Below, in pieces: positions 51,701 through 62,699 of a stretch of DNA of 64,000 bases. The DNA comes from Capitella teleta. Lineage: Eukaryota > Annelida > Polychaeta > Capitellidae. The stretch spans positions 266,992-330,991 of the forward strand of contig KB305005.1 of the NCBI GenBank assembly GCA_000328365.1. The letters run 5' to 3'. The notes below the pieces were generated by a model. The model saw only the letters and a program-made list of their open reading frames with translations. It had not been told where the DNA came from and ran no database searches. Both the position numbers and the translations under genes were made by a program. The stretch's first letter is position 1; the number at the start of each line of letters is the position of its first letter.

Positions 51701-53541
51701 TGTACCGGAGGTCAAAGCCAGTTGATTCGTCTAGAGGTCCATCCTCGAGTCCTTCGTCGAAAACCGGGGCATTCAGATTGCGATGTCGAAGATTGTTTTT
51801 GGCCATTTTATTGGTTGGTTGGGGCAGCTGGGTTTTCGTTGGCATATCCTGATAAACCAATGAGCGAATAGAGTTTAGGAGAAATTGGGTACATTGTATT
51901 GTACAAAGGCTACACTTGTCCTGTTATAACGATACCGTTTCAATATCTCCATTGAACATTTGTTGTTATTTATTTCAGCGTTATCGACATTGACAACAGC
52001 CAGAGGGTGCTCTAAGCAAAATGTGTGGGAGCTGACCAGCAGGCGCTGACGAAGCGGGAAGCATACGATCAGCTTAAGCCAGTGCGTACCTTTCACCTGC
52101 ATGGCGATGGTGTCAGCGAAATAGAAGAAGATAAGCCCATCGAAATGCCTGAACACACCCAATTTCTGTACGACAATGCGCCATGCAGTCCTGCAGTTGA
52201 TCCTGTGCTCACCAATGAAGCATTACCTGAGGGAGCCACAGAAGTTAGTGATGCCCCATTCGCTGGTGTTTCCGCATAAACTCATAATACCGTGATGTTT
52301 CCACTTTTGGCGGCAAACAGGGCCCGGACCATGGATAAGCTTCATTGAACGCATAATATTAAGGCAACGCTCTCGTACTATTGTTGTGTTTGAGAGTGCT
52401 ATTGTTGTGACAGTAGCACTTATGTTTATCTCCTAAAATCAAATCAAAACAAAGCAAAGAGTTTGTATGGAAGCGCCATACAAGAGATGACATTCCTTAA
52501 TACTCGTTCAGGGGCTCATCTGATTTTGCTCTCTTCGCGATCACTCACCACTTGCATATGAATGCTCCACCCTCATTCAAAATTGACTTTTTACTTGATT
52601 TCTTTGCATCAATGAGCGCAGAATAGCATAGTCAATCCATACAAGGTAGTTATTTTTTGGAATAATTAATATATTTTAGCAAATTTTAGAGTTTTGTTTT
52701 AACCTGGAGTAGATAGATTACTTTAGGCCCACTCTGTATATAGATATTAATTATGATGATTAATATCTTCATCCCCTTCTTCTAACTCTTGCATCTTCTC
52801 CAGGGGGTGATGAGTGTAATTGACCACTGGTTCAAACTCTTGGCCATCGTTATAACTCCCCAGCATCTTACTTCTAAGCAGTTTTTGGTGCAACTATGCG
52901 TACTTTCGTTGATTTGAAATACCATGGACAAAAAAAATTCTCCACATTGAAACAAATACTCCCTACCACTTGACGGGGTAGTTGGTTTGCAGATCGTGGA
53001 ATACACGGGCATACCTTGGAGTCTACTAAAACCAAAACTGACAAGCTGACAATCATCGCACGACATAAATAAAAGGTAAATCATTATTTTGTTGAGAATA
53101 ATAAGGATAATTACTCACAGGGTAAATACAGTAAAACCAGATTATATAAGATTTAAGTACGTCTTGGTCAAATTGTTATCTTGATTAACTTGCCTATGGT
53201 TCGGGAATTATTAAGATAACAATAGACCAAGCAAAAATAGACCTGGACGAAGATAATTTTCATAAATTATTACTCCGTATATGCATTTGATTCGACTCTT
53301 AACGATCGTTATTTGACGATTGTGGCACTGTGTGTAGACTAAGTTGTGTTCTCATACAAAAACCTGCAACTCACCTCATTTTGGAAAGCTTCGTTATCTA
53401 CTCCACTTGATTGGGGTAGCTGAAAGGAAAAGGTAATTGAAAAGACTACAAGATAATAACAACTAAAAGAGAGAAAGTTCATCGGAGACGAATAATTAAG
53501 GTATAGAGGCAACTCACTGTGATATCCTGTGTCTCAGCCAT
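42780..53541 (-). CDS. SLC23 family nucleobase-ascorbate transporter
   Basis: NAT/NCS2 carriers import ascorbate (SVCT) or nucleobases, usually with sodium, across the plasma membrane. Fifteen coding exons on the minus strand: 53541-53518, 53419-53375, 51848-51651, 51597-51440, 48497-48415, 48347-48241, 48176-47995, 47941-47824, 47761-47605, 47545-47396, 47343-47240, 47183-47054, 46997-46854, 46798-46703, 42985-42780; 1902 nt, 633 residues. Landmarks: [37 protein letters not shown], a glycosylatable loop (N180, N183), [33 protein letters not shown] (E383), the NAT signature [10 protein letters not shown] (433-442), [32 protein letters not shown], then a cytoplasmic tail. Intron 4 has a GC donor. 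It may be a nucleobase rather than an ascorbate carrier, because the signature starts with Q. Confidence 0.95.
43870..46600 (+). mobile_element. Nearly full-length APE-type LINE, degraded, in the last SLC23 intron
   Basis: Plus-strand blocks in order: endonuclease [36 protein letters not shown] (43870-44120); [74 protein letters not shown] and VRQGCL of the reverse transcriptase (44951-45514); LLFADDIVL with the FADD catalytic motif near 45800; [11 protein letters not shown]; and near the end [21 protein letters not shown] and EEWRRL. The endonuclease resembles the RTE/BovB-derived craniofacial-protein-2 type, so an RTE-like clade is likely but not certain. Several stops and frame changes make it inactive. 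A SINE fragment splits it. The ~600 GC-rich bases before 43870 may be its 5' UTR. It is antisense to SLC23. Confidence 0.88.
45581..45756 (+). mobile_element. 5'-truncated SINE copy (3' half) inside the LINE
   Basis: Starting at GCGTAACAAGGCGGGC, this matches the complement of the SINE at 37182-37512 through its 3' end (GGATTTATCGATAAGA, CGCCCGTATCACCCGA, GGTGGAGCC, TAAAACCCCATCA). The tail is TGCCTCC-like instead of ACTC repeats. It lies between two reverse-transcriptase blocks of the LINE, so it inserted later. The tRNA-like head is missing. Confidence 0.85.
48498..51439. other. Long SLC23 intron 4 (2.9 kb)
   Basis: The intron has a GC donor at its 5' end (51439) and a TTATTTCAG acceptor. 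It contains pogo-like copy 2 (48733-49665), A-rich low-complexity tracts at 50427-50477 and 51303-51360, and otherwise no recognised feature. Confidence 0.8.
48733..49665. mobile_element. pogo/Tigger-like non-autonomous DNA element, copy 2
   Basis: Same family as 9592-10451, in reverse orientation. It begins CAGTAAAACCTCGATGTGTC, ends with the complement of that sequence, and is flanked by TA at 48731-48732 and 49666-49667. It is 933 bp with no transposase frame. It lies in SLC23 intron 4. Confidence 0.85.
52025..52279 (+). other. Open reading frame of 84 codons inside an SLC23 intron, origin unknown
   Basis: The frame contains [21 protein letters not shown] and an acidic, proline-containing end ([12 protein letters not shown]). 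It is antisense to SLC23, within intron 2 between the exons at 53375 and 51848, and stops one base before a mariner-like fragment begins. It has a possible upstream TTATTTATTTCAG acceptor but no visible partner exon. The TKREAYDQL stretch is faintly like the C-terminal part of pogo-type transposases, so a transposon remnant is possible. No firm identity. Confidence 0.25.
52281..52736 (+). mobile_element. Mariner-like MITE fragment, left end missing
   Basis: The sequence is closely similar to 60748-61205, including CCCGGACCATGGATAAGC, AGGCAACGCTCTCGTACT, TTTGTATGGAAGCGCC and the right end GGCCCACTCTG followed by TA (52737-52738). The first ~240 bases of the full element are absent. It lies in an SLC23 intron. 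Confidence 0.85.
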
Positions 53542-54942
53542 TTTTCGAGTTGATTGAAACTCTGAGTTCATTGAAACTCTGAATAACGAGAAAAAGATAC
53601 GTATATATACATATCACTTGTACATAATGTATTCTTGTGATCTCGCACATAATTTTTAATTAAATGAGACGACGTCTTAAGTGTATGGTCAAAGAATATT
53701 TACCTTTACCTTCTATCGGTGTGGTTCATCATACAGAGTGGGCGAAAAGTGGTCTATCAACTCCATCTTAAAGATCTCAATGCTTTGCAATGACAATGCG
53801 CATTTGACTTTTGACTTGATTTCTTTGCATTAATGGGCGCAAAATAACATAGTAAATCCATACCAGATGGCTATTTTATTGAATAATTTAAACATTCTAG
53901 CCAATTTTAGAGTTTTCTTTTTAACATGGAGTAGATAGACTACCTTTGGCCCACTCTGTATATAATTAATGAATCCCCACAACCAGACGTTGCGATGCCT
54001 TTCAACAAACTCTCGATTTATTCCAACCACTAGTTATAATTTACTGCTTTTGATAGCAATCTAAACACTTTCAAATACCACCTTAAATCGTTTTATTAAC
54101 ACAGTAGTTTTATTAATGACGAGCTCACATGAATGTTTTATTTTTTGATGTTTAATGTACAGCACGCCTGAGCAACTTTTACAGCAATGTATGGACAGAA
54201 TAGTGTAAATGTTGCTTACATTTGCTACGCCAGCAAGTGACATCTTGAGAAATCAACACATTCACTAATTCACCGATAATTATCTCCAGATATGTGCTAA
54301 TTTGAGAGAGTGAAGTACACAAAGATATGATTATATGGGGCTATTGTTGAAATGGGTTTTGCTCCATTATCTGCATAAAGATCACACCACAAAGCCATTC
54401 CATAGAGAAGTAGGCCGATCGGGCCTCAAAATGATGACCTTGACCTTCCTAGGCGCCACTGAATTGAAGTAAGGCGGTCAGACCGACCGAGGTAGGCCTA
54501 CTCGGTACCTCTGATAGGTATATAGAATATGCCACCAAATAGTGCGTCGTCCTGGGTTCTATTGCAAGCATTGCCAAACACATGATACCACTTTTAAGAG
54601 TCTAACTGATGCAATTGGTGGATTTACATTAAACATTTTTTACACGAGAACACTTTCAAATTCAAGGAAATATTGAAAGTTGAAAGTGTTGAAGGTTTTC
54701 GGTTTGGACTTTGAGTCCACCATGAGTTTCTTGATTTAAAAACATCTTACCTGCAAAATATCCGTTGAATACGGTCGAATGTCACGCAGCTACAAATGAG
54801 ACGGTGCTGCTTGCTGCTCACATCTGAGTCCCACTCAAGCGTGTCTAGGCCTCGTTATTACTTTTATCCTGAGTTACAGTAATTAAAAGTCTGAGTTGAA
54901 TCTGTTAAATGCATTCAACTAAAATGTGCCCTTATACTTACC
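53518..54942 (-). other. Probable 5' UTR exons of SLC23
   Basis: A pyrimidine-rich acceptor (CTTTTTCTCGTTATTCAG) ends at 53579, so the first coding exon probably starts at 53578. Two candidate upstream donors on the minus strand, TTTTGCAG|GTAAGA at 54751 and ACGAG|GTAAGT at 54942, could belong to alternative non-coding first exons. The mariner-like MITE at 53734-53958 would then lie in the UTR intron. Inferred from splice-site quality only. Confidence 0.35.
53734..53958. mobile_element. Short mariner-like MITE (225 bp)
   Basis: The ends CAGAGTGGGCGAAAAGTGGT and its partner ending GGCCCACTCTG are imperfect inverted repeats flanked by TA (53732-53733, 53959-53960). The interior keeps only short pieces of the 695-bp relative at 60511-61205 (for example GATTTCTTTGCAT, GGGCGCAA), so it is an internal-deletion derivative. 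It lies about 190 bp upstream of the SLC23 start codon. Confidence 0.85.
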
Positions 54943-55327
54943 TCGTATCATATCCACAGATATATTCCTGATTTCGAAGGTCACTTTCGTACTTGTTCAA
55001 AAATGTGAATGTTCTGCATTGCGCAAAAGGATTGTGACCATATCAGGACAATGGCTTGAGATTTCTTTATCGTTATTGTATAGTAAAATAATGTAGACGA
55101 ATATGGTGTAAGTTTGGTACAAGTTAGTGTAAGTGTGTTGGGGTGTAGTAGGAGAGAGTTAATAAGTGGACTGAGTTAACAGACTTAGGCCTACAGATGA
55201 GGTGAATGCGTGTTAATGAAGGCTCGGGAGCGTGGCCGCATTAATAGAAACCATAAAAATCCGTTATTACGTTTTGATTGCATGATGAGGAAAATATGTT
55301 GGCATAATTGAATCAATTAAGCTGAAG

Positions 55328-55380
55328 TCACCCGAATGGTTTGGGTAAAGCCGTAAAACCCCATCATGCCTCATGCCTCA
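55328..55380 (+). mobile_element. 3' terminal fragment of the SINE family
   Basis: TCACCCGAATGGTTTGGGTA and CCGTAAAACCCCATCATGCC match the last ~45 bases of the SINE at 45581-45756 and the complement of the one at 37182-37512. The tail is made of ATGCCTC repeats. Everything upstream is missing. Confidence 0.7.
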
Positions 55381-57698
55381 CGCAGAGTTTGAGAGTTTAT
55401 GGTATCAGCATTGGTCCTCCGCCATTGCATCTCAAACCACCAACATTGAAAACACGAAGTGATGCGTCTAATTTACGAAGTTGGAACACTTGATCCCAGT
55501 GGCTCATTGATTTTTTTCCAATAATGTTTTATCATTCATCTTTCATTTAAACTTTGAAATTTGCATTTCCTATAGAAACCACCACTTCCTGTTTAATTAT
55601 TCAAATCATTCTGCGCCTTGATAAAGACTAATAAGTCGAAAATTTGGCATCCCTCAACAAGTCTTGTCCCTTTTCTTTACCTATAATTTACTTGTCCTGG
55701 CATCAGCAATAGCTCTTTTTAAGCCATGGCCACAACAATCGGAACATTATCAAAATATTTAAATATTTTTAGTAATATAAGACGGCCCCCAGATAGCATT
55801 CAGATGTCGGTTATATGCCATTTACCCATCATCAGTGCCACAGAAGTATCGTTTCTTGCCACTGTCGTTCTTCTACCACTTTTGTGGCGAGAATTACACA
55901 CATAAGAAACGTCTGTGCCACGTGGGTGAAACTTCTCTGACAAGAAAGGAATTAAAATTAACACGTGCCACAATCATGCACTTTTTCATTCACATGTCTG
56001 GTGACTTATCTGCATGAAAGCATTCAACCAATTAAGCCGCTGAGCAAATGCAAATAGTGTGTGTTTGTTCCAGCCCAGCCACATGGGCATTGGCAATTAA
56101 AAGGCCAAAAGTTATAATGTATGCATGAAGCCAGAATATTCGAGATCACTTATTTGAATGTTACATCATTCTGTTCTTAGCGTCCGTTGAGAGCAGACGT
56201 GCATATATCCACGCATTTCAAGTTTCAACTACCTGCATCTTCAACGTTTCTTCAGCTGCCTTCATCACTTTTTAACTAGGACCTATTCTTTATACGATTG
56301 CATCGTTCATCATGCATACACATGTATATCACATACATGTGATGTTGTACTATAATTGCTAATACAAGTGGCATCATTTGTGAAATACGATTGATACGTT
56401 CCACACATTCGCAACAATTGATTGAATTATGCTTTGTTTGCAGTTTCACCGTTGAGATTTGAATTTTCCTTGTGTTCGATTTTCATCGTCTTTATCCATC
56501 ATTTTTCTGTTATAATTGTACATAACTATTGGGTACTTGTAATTGATTACCCAGTTGTCATGTAAGAAGATCTTTAATCATCGGAGGATAACTAGCTCTG
56601 TTACTTCTTACTACTCTGATTCTGGATCCGGAATGATCTCAATCAATTGTCAACTAATATCGTCAATTTTAATGTTTTCCTTAATTGGAATACGCCCAGT
56701 AGGAAGTTAAGAGCCCACGAGGCAGCAACACGCGGTCTGCGCCTGTCGCTGATAGCGCGCGCAATTGTCGATTATGTAATTATTCTGCATTTACCCGTAA
56801 TAACTCTATCTTGCGCCGATTCACGAACCGGCAATCTCTGTTTTTTAATCTGATTTCGTAATCCCTCTGATGTCCAAATTAATCAGTTGTCACACAATTC
56901 GTACTTCCTAAGAAAGTTGAGAGGCGTAATAAAGTAGGTTTAATCACCTGAACAGCAAACAGACGGTGACTGGATACTTAAAAGTTGAGTACAGTTGAAT
57001 ACACAGCGCACACAGCACTTGGTTGAGTTGCCTTCTTCCGTGTGTGCCCATGCACGCTTTCATGTACGGATGTACATGTATGATGCACGCACGCTATTGT
57101 GTAGGCATGCATGTGCAATGTGCATGCATATGTACATACATGTATATGCTTCGATGTGCGATCTATGAGCGACTCACATGCATCATACTATATTAATCTT
57201 ATCATAATATTCAATTGTCATGGAAGAATGAGCGATAATGCCGTGCATGAAACTGAAAATTTGAGGTGCGCTAGCTGTCTTCTAAGAGATATACTGCGTG
57301 AATTATGATTTTGCTCATCAGTTATCAGTCGTATTCGATTCATTTTTACCCCAAAATGACCAGCTTTGCACGATTATGCCAACGCCTAAACTGAGGAGGG
57401 GGGGGGGGGGTTATTCGTTATATGGCTCAAGATTCGATTGCTTGATGTTCAGAATATTCAGATGCCATATTGCTGCAGCTCGATATACCTCAGATTCCAC
57501 TGTAATTGCTCCAGTGGTAATAATTATAAGAAATCTCGTTTTGATAGCTCTTCTTATTGGATCCTGAATCTTCGCCGAATTGAGATTGTTGATTATTCAA
57601 TTATAAGATAATCTATTTGCTTTAATGCTATACTCTGCGTTCAATTGTGTTGTGCTTTAATACTGCTGAGTTACTGATATATTTCCTTCTCTTTCTAG
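55381..57698. other. Intergenic region, no gene recognised
   Basis: AT-rich DNA with no conserved frame. The segment 57040-57165 is rich in overlapping GCATGCA, TACATGTA and similar palindromic hexamers. A run of G's lies near 57400. Confidence 0.45.
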
Positions 57699-58190
57699 AT
57701 TACCAGGCTCAGCTGTGGTGGATCGAGCACAAACAAGACTGTCTGCAACAGCCTGCTGGAACTGATGACCGTGTCAGCACAATCAGGGTTCAATTCTAGG
57801 GGGTTCAACAACAGCATGCAGTAAGTATTTGGAATTATTTTCAATATGTTTGAAACTGATATGTTTCCAATTCCTTCGTATAAATATTTGTGTACGGATA
57901 ATCCAAGCCGGTTTCTTAGTACTCCCTAGCTATTGTAATTATTATGATTCTGTTCTTCTTCCAGTCGCTATATCTGTCAAAAAAGTCAATTTATCCTCAA
58001 CCAGTCTTGATGAAGGGGGACATTGCAGTCGGAAAAGCAGCGTTCTACAAAGGCCATAGACTCACGGGGTTCCACAAGCGAGGACCTTTTGACATGGCAC
58101 ATGTTATTGTTTAATTATACTCATACCTTTTCATCCATTTTATTTCCTTTCATCTGTTATTAATTACAATAAAATAGTACGAAAACTAAC
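57699..58190 (+). other. Two spliced-looking exons of an unidentified transcript
   Basis: Exon 57699-57820 lies between a TTCTCTTTCTAG acceptor and an ATGCA|GTAAGT donor. The next begins at 57965 after TTCTTCTTCCAG and reaches AATAAA at 58168-58173. One frame stays open through both (RLSCGGSSTNKTVCNSLLEL ... NSMHRYICQKSQ) to a TGA at 58008-58010. The product is unrecognised: it has two Cys and several NxT/NxS sites in the first exon. It may be the 3' end of a secreted or membrane protein gene or a non-coding RNA. Upstream exons were not found. Confidence 0.4.
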
Positions 58191-60508
58191 GATTTTGATT
58201 TTATGATATTTTTTAATCTGGTGTAGTAATCCCCTAAGCAAACAATAGAAAGTTGCCAGCTGAGTGCAGGATATGCATCAGCTATGCATTTTGTCTTTCA
58301 GATCTGCATTCATGGTCTTATCTTTTGAGTAAACAATCACCTAATGACTACAAAGGTACCATTTATCGCCACATGTGAGGCTTGATCTCCTAATCCCTTA
58401 TGTAAACAGTTGAAAAATCGCCACATAATTATGTGCCCATTTGGGCCATTTCACTTTTGTTATCGCCGACCGTTTTGGTTAATCCGCTAAATAAACTGCC
58501 ACAAAATAGGTATCACAATGACACTTAAATGCTATCTGGGGCCCAGATATATTTTAATTTATATTTTATATGGGATATATTTTAAAGCAAATCAAATACT
58601 CTTATGACACAGACCTATCGCCCGTGTTATGAAAAGCTGCTGAGAGCTCCAAAATCATAAGCATTCAACTATTAACGAGATAGGGGTGTTTAATTTGCAA
58701 TATTCAATTGGAATACATGTATTAAATAACCACATTAACAAAATCTCAATGCATGCATAGAAAGAGTTATAGAATCCAAATGCTTGATGACTCGAGGCAA
58801 CGGTCAGTCTGTAATTGGGAAATGACGAGACATTGATAGCAATACTTAGTGAGAATGATGTTCCATTGTGGCCATGAGTGTGAATAACCATTGTGGTCTG
58901 AGAGTGCTGAGAAGTGGTTGCGCATGCCAATTGGGTCGAAAGAATGAGTCTTTTGATATACAGTAATATTATTAGGAGGATCTAGAGCATTTTGTTGGTG
59001 TCATATACAAGCGAAGATAATATTTTAAAATTATGGGAATTGATTCAATTTACATGTCACACACAGGAAACACGTAGTAACATTGAGAGCACAGCGGAGT
59101 CATAATTGGCAGCCATGGGTATAAGCATCAGTTGGATAAGATACTTAATAACCATCCTGAATTTTTCCCTACATTATATTGCGGTGTACATATAGTGTAT
59201 ATAATCATCATTCTCTTGACAACAGTTTCAAAAGGCACCGACCGCCAGAACTTAAAATTACAATATTAAATACATGTGGGCTTGTGGTAATCCGATTATC
59301 CTGACGCACTAGATTTAGTTATGGATTCATGAAACCGTGTGTCGATTTACTCCCCTCCAAGCACAAGGTCACGAAGTTAAGAATTATGCGGAAATCATGC
59401 GAGATGCAATAGCGAGCAGTTCCCTGAAAACCGACGCCAAAGGTTCACCTCAGCAGTCGGCATCCATTTGTGACTGTGTAGAAGGCACAGCTGGACTTCC
59501 ACGGAAATAACAGGAAATTACTCTGCTTGATTCTGCTCACAAAATGTATAACACAATTAGGAGACTTTGATTGGAATTACTTACACAGTTCTCGATCTTT
59601 TATCCCAGGTGGTACAAGGGATGGGGGTATGGTTTGTGTGTACGTGCGATGATGTTTGCATGTGATCAGGTCTAGTCTCCCCGAGATGCTCTACGAATCC
59701 TCTGGTGCATGTACCCTTGCATGCCAAGTGGAGTGGAGCTCTTATCAATGGCATAGCATCACGAATTCCCCTTTGCATCACCTGCCACGAGCATGAAATG
59801 GAAAGAGAGAAGCTGCCAATATACGCCTATCGAGGCGTCTGTGCATGCAACGGTGTCGTTTGATGGCCGCTGAGTAGCTCCTTTTGCGCTTTCAGCATGC
59901 GACGGTGCGTGGAAACCAAATCACTGAACTCAGAAATGGCGACCAAAAGAAAGGCCGAGCAGACATCTAGGAAGACTTTGTTTCTTTGGTAATTCATTAT
60001 AAATAGTTGGCTCATATTATGGCATTCGAACAAATATCCACCTCTTGACGCCCAAAACACCCTTTGACTTAATGAATAGCGATTGATGGGAATTCTTTAC
60101 CCAAGAAAAGATATCCAAATGAAATACCGCAGAGTGCTGCCTACGTCCAATTAATATTTCATTGCATCATCCTGAAGGTGTGGGGATATGATCAAACTAT
60201 TTATATCAATCATAACAATCGTTTGCATAGATTGCGATGACTTATTAATTATAAATAATTGAACGAAGTTATACGCTTAACCTAGAAAATATATCTAGCT
60301 CCAAAGGTAGTTGAACCCGGACCAAATTACAACAGAAACGAACTCGATACCAAGGAACTCGAAGGCAAAAAAAGGCTGCGTTTTGACTATTTTTATGTGC
60401 TCGTGAATCAGATACCAGCTAAGATCCCCTATGAAGAAAAGAGATAGAGTTCTGATCACAGACACAAAAGCCAAATGTATATATGCCAAATATTATATTA
60501 TTATATTA
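58191..60508. other. Intergenic region, no gene recognised
   Basis: AT-rich DNA. Frames present on the minus strand (for example 59581-60060) show no domain, splice structure or family resemblance. Confidence 0.45.
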
Positions 60509-60510
60509 TA

Positions 60511-61205
60511 CAGAGTGGACCAAAAGTAGTCTATCTACTCCATATTAACGATCTCAATGCTTTTCAAAGGGAGCTGCGCATTTTTGAGAAAGTGTTACAA
60601 AACAGATCGCAGTGTAAAAGTCACACAAAGCAAACAGAAATAAATACTTGGTATGGTTATAGTCAAACATGTCATGCTGCTATTCCTATAATTAATATAT
60701 CAATTTCATCAACATTTGTGCGGATTAATCTCAATTAAGAGCGTGCACTCATAATTCCGCGAGATTTTTACTTTTGGTGGCGAACAAGGCCCCGGACCAT
60801 GGATAAGCTTCATTGAACGCATAAATAAGGCAACGCTCTCGTACTATTGTATTGTTTGAGAGTGCTATTGTTGTGACAGTAGCACTAATGTTTATCTCCT
60901 AAAATCAAAACAAAACAGAGAGTTTGTATGGAAGCGCCATTCAAGAGATGACATTCCTTAATGTTCGTTCAGGGGCTCATCTGAGTTTCCTCTCTTTGCG
61001 ATCACTTACCACTGGCATTTAATTGTTCCTCCCTCATTTAAAATTGACTTTTCACTTGATTTCTTTGCATAAATGGGCGCAACAACTTTGCAATCCATAC
61101 AAGATAGTTTTTTTTTTTTTTTTTGAATGATTGATACATTTTAGTAAATTTTAGGTTTTTTGTTTGTAACATATGGAGTAGATAGACTACTTTTGGCCCA
61201 CTCTG
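60511..61205. mobile_element. Complete mariner-like MITE (695 bp)
   Basis: The 35-bp inverted ends (CAGAGTGGACCAAAAGTAGT... and its complement ending GGCCCACTCTG) differ at one position and are flanked by TA (60509-60510, 61206-61207). There is no intact transposase frame. It is the reference copy for the fragments at 52281-52736 and 53734-53958. A T tract of about 16 bases lies at 61108-61124. Confidence 0.9.
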
Positions 61206-61216
61206 TATAGCAAAGA

Positions 61217-61490
61217 ATGTTATCGACGGAACAAAGAAACCGAGCTTGTTCCTATATAAGTAAGAGTTTGCAGGAAGCTTTGCGACAATCGAACATTATG
61301 AACATTAGCGAGCAACAACCGATCAGCAGCAGCCTCCAAGTCGACGGGGGCAAGGAGGACATGGACAGGGGAGGCGGAATGGTCTTGTTGAAGGAACTAG
61401 ATTTCTTCGAGATGCACTTCAATCTGACCGTGGCATACTTGACAATCATGATTGTGTCCACTACGCTCGGATTCTTGGGCAATATAATGG
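61217..61490 (+). CDS. First exon of a probable class A GPCR (incomplete)
   Basis: The exon encodes an N-terminal domain with possible N-glycosylation sites (NIS, NLT), then FEMHFNLTVAYLTIMIVSTT and LGFLGNIM, which has the length, hydrophobicity and G-N motif of rhodopsin-family TM1 (N1.50). It ends at ATG|GTGAGT. The first ATG at 61217 lies 12 bases past the MITE end; a second in-frame ATG at 61298 (MNISEQQ) would also give a usable N-terminus. Later exons (TM2 onward) were not found in the remaining 2.5 kb, which includes a gap. The ligand class cannot be told. A single exon supports the call, so other membrane proteins remain possible. Confidence 0.55.
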
Positions 61491-62699
61491 TGAGTGGCTA
61501 ACATTCACTCACTTAGATATTGCACTGCCCAAGTGCCGTTTGAAAAATATTTTTTAACTACATATTCATTCTTTCATTTAAATTTACCGTTACACAACTT
61601 TCGTAACTTCCATTAACCCGGACCCTACTATTTTATTAGAGGCGAACAGTCAGCCTCTGCAAAATAATTGGATATCTAATAAAAATGTAAAAAAAAAAAA
61701 AAAAAAATTCGCATTTAGGAAGTTAACAAAATTATGTTATGAGTAGATGTTACTCTTACTTCGCGTTGAAGCTAAGTATATCATATTTATGACGCTCAGT
61801 CTTCCAAAGTCAGACCACTGGCTCACTTTTGGTGGTCGTCAATGGAGTCAATTATCCGTTATGTAGCAGAGGATTCAGCAAAATGTTCGGTTACACAAGT
61901 TTTAACGTGAATTTTGTGTCGGATAGTCGTGTATTTTATATTTCGTGCGAAACTGCGAGTCGCTCACTGTCCCATCTTGTTTAAAATACAAGCTAATCTC
62001 CATGTCCATAGGTTACATCCTATAGAACCAATTAATAGATGAATTAGAAAACCCCAGGCTACTATTCTTGGTTGATTGCATTCATGAACTACATGTATTA
62101 CAGTGCAAATTCATCCACAACACTGGATTTGTTATATACATGAATACATGTATATCCTAATACTACCCGAAATAGTCAGAGAGAGCTCAGTGGTTTTATT
62201 TTCTACAACTCGTATATTTATGTTTTAGTCCCAAATTCCAGGCAAAGGTACCAACAATTCGGGGAAAACGAGAGAGTGATTTTTATAATATTCAACATCC
62301 CTGCATGTAGTTGATGTTTTGGCGTGATAGCAGCATCAAAGTGGTAGCTTATGGTTAGAAAACACGTTTTGAACATGTTATGGGTGTGTCCAAAAGGACA
62401 ATAATACGTATTTCTAAGTGTGTTTAGTGTGAGCTACACAAACTATCTACGCCCATAGATTTCATTTCAAAATATGTATAACTGCACGTAAAACCCATAA
62501 TACGGATATCAATACAAGAGTCCGATTTGTTGTTTTTGGAGGACTATTCAGGCATTTGAGATCACCTGAACCTGTCGTAATAATCCTCGTGCGCGTCTCT
62601 TCACGACGAATCCGATGATCTCAAAATCGTACGTGTCCGTCGTGTGCAACTTTGTGTGTTTGGCGCTGCTCGTCATCGATTTTTAAGACTGTGGCTATA
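61491..62699. other. Downstream of the GPCR exon, probably intron
   Basis: AT-rich DNA without a convincing exon. The short hydrophobic frame near 62615-62685 is discussed among the rejected items. Confidence 0.4.

Noticed and set aside
53127-53230. CAGTAAAACCAGATTATATAAG, similar to a pogo-like left end
   Set aside because: The match to the pogo-like termini stops after ten bases, and no matching right end or TA-flanked partner was found.
57050-57165. Cluster of GCATGC and TACATGTA palindromes
   Set aside because: It looks like low-complexity alternating purine-pyrimidine DNA. No tandem unit, inverted ends or duplication was found.
62572-62685. Short hydrophobic frame (TNPMISKSYVSVVCNFVCLAL) that looks a little like a GPCR TM2
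   Set aside because: A TAA follows directly, no acceptor site joins it in frame to the GPCR exon at 61490, and the LAxAD motif is missing. It is probably chance.
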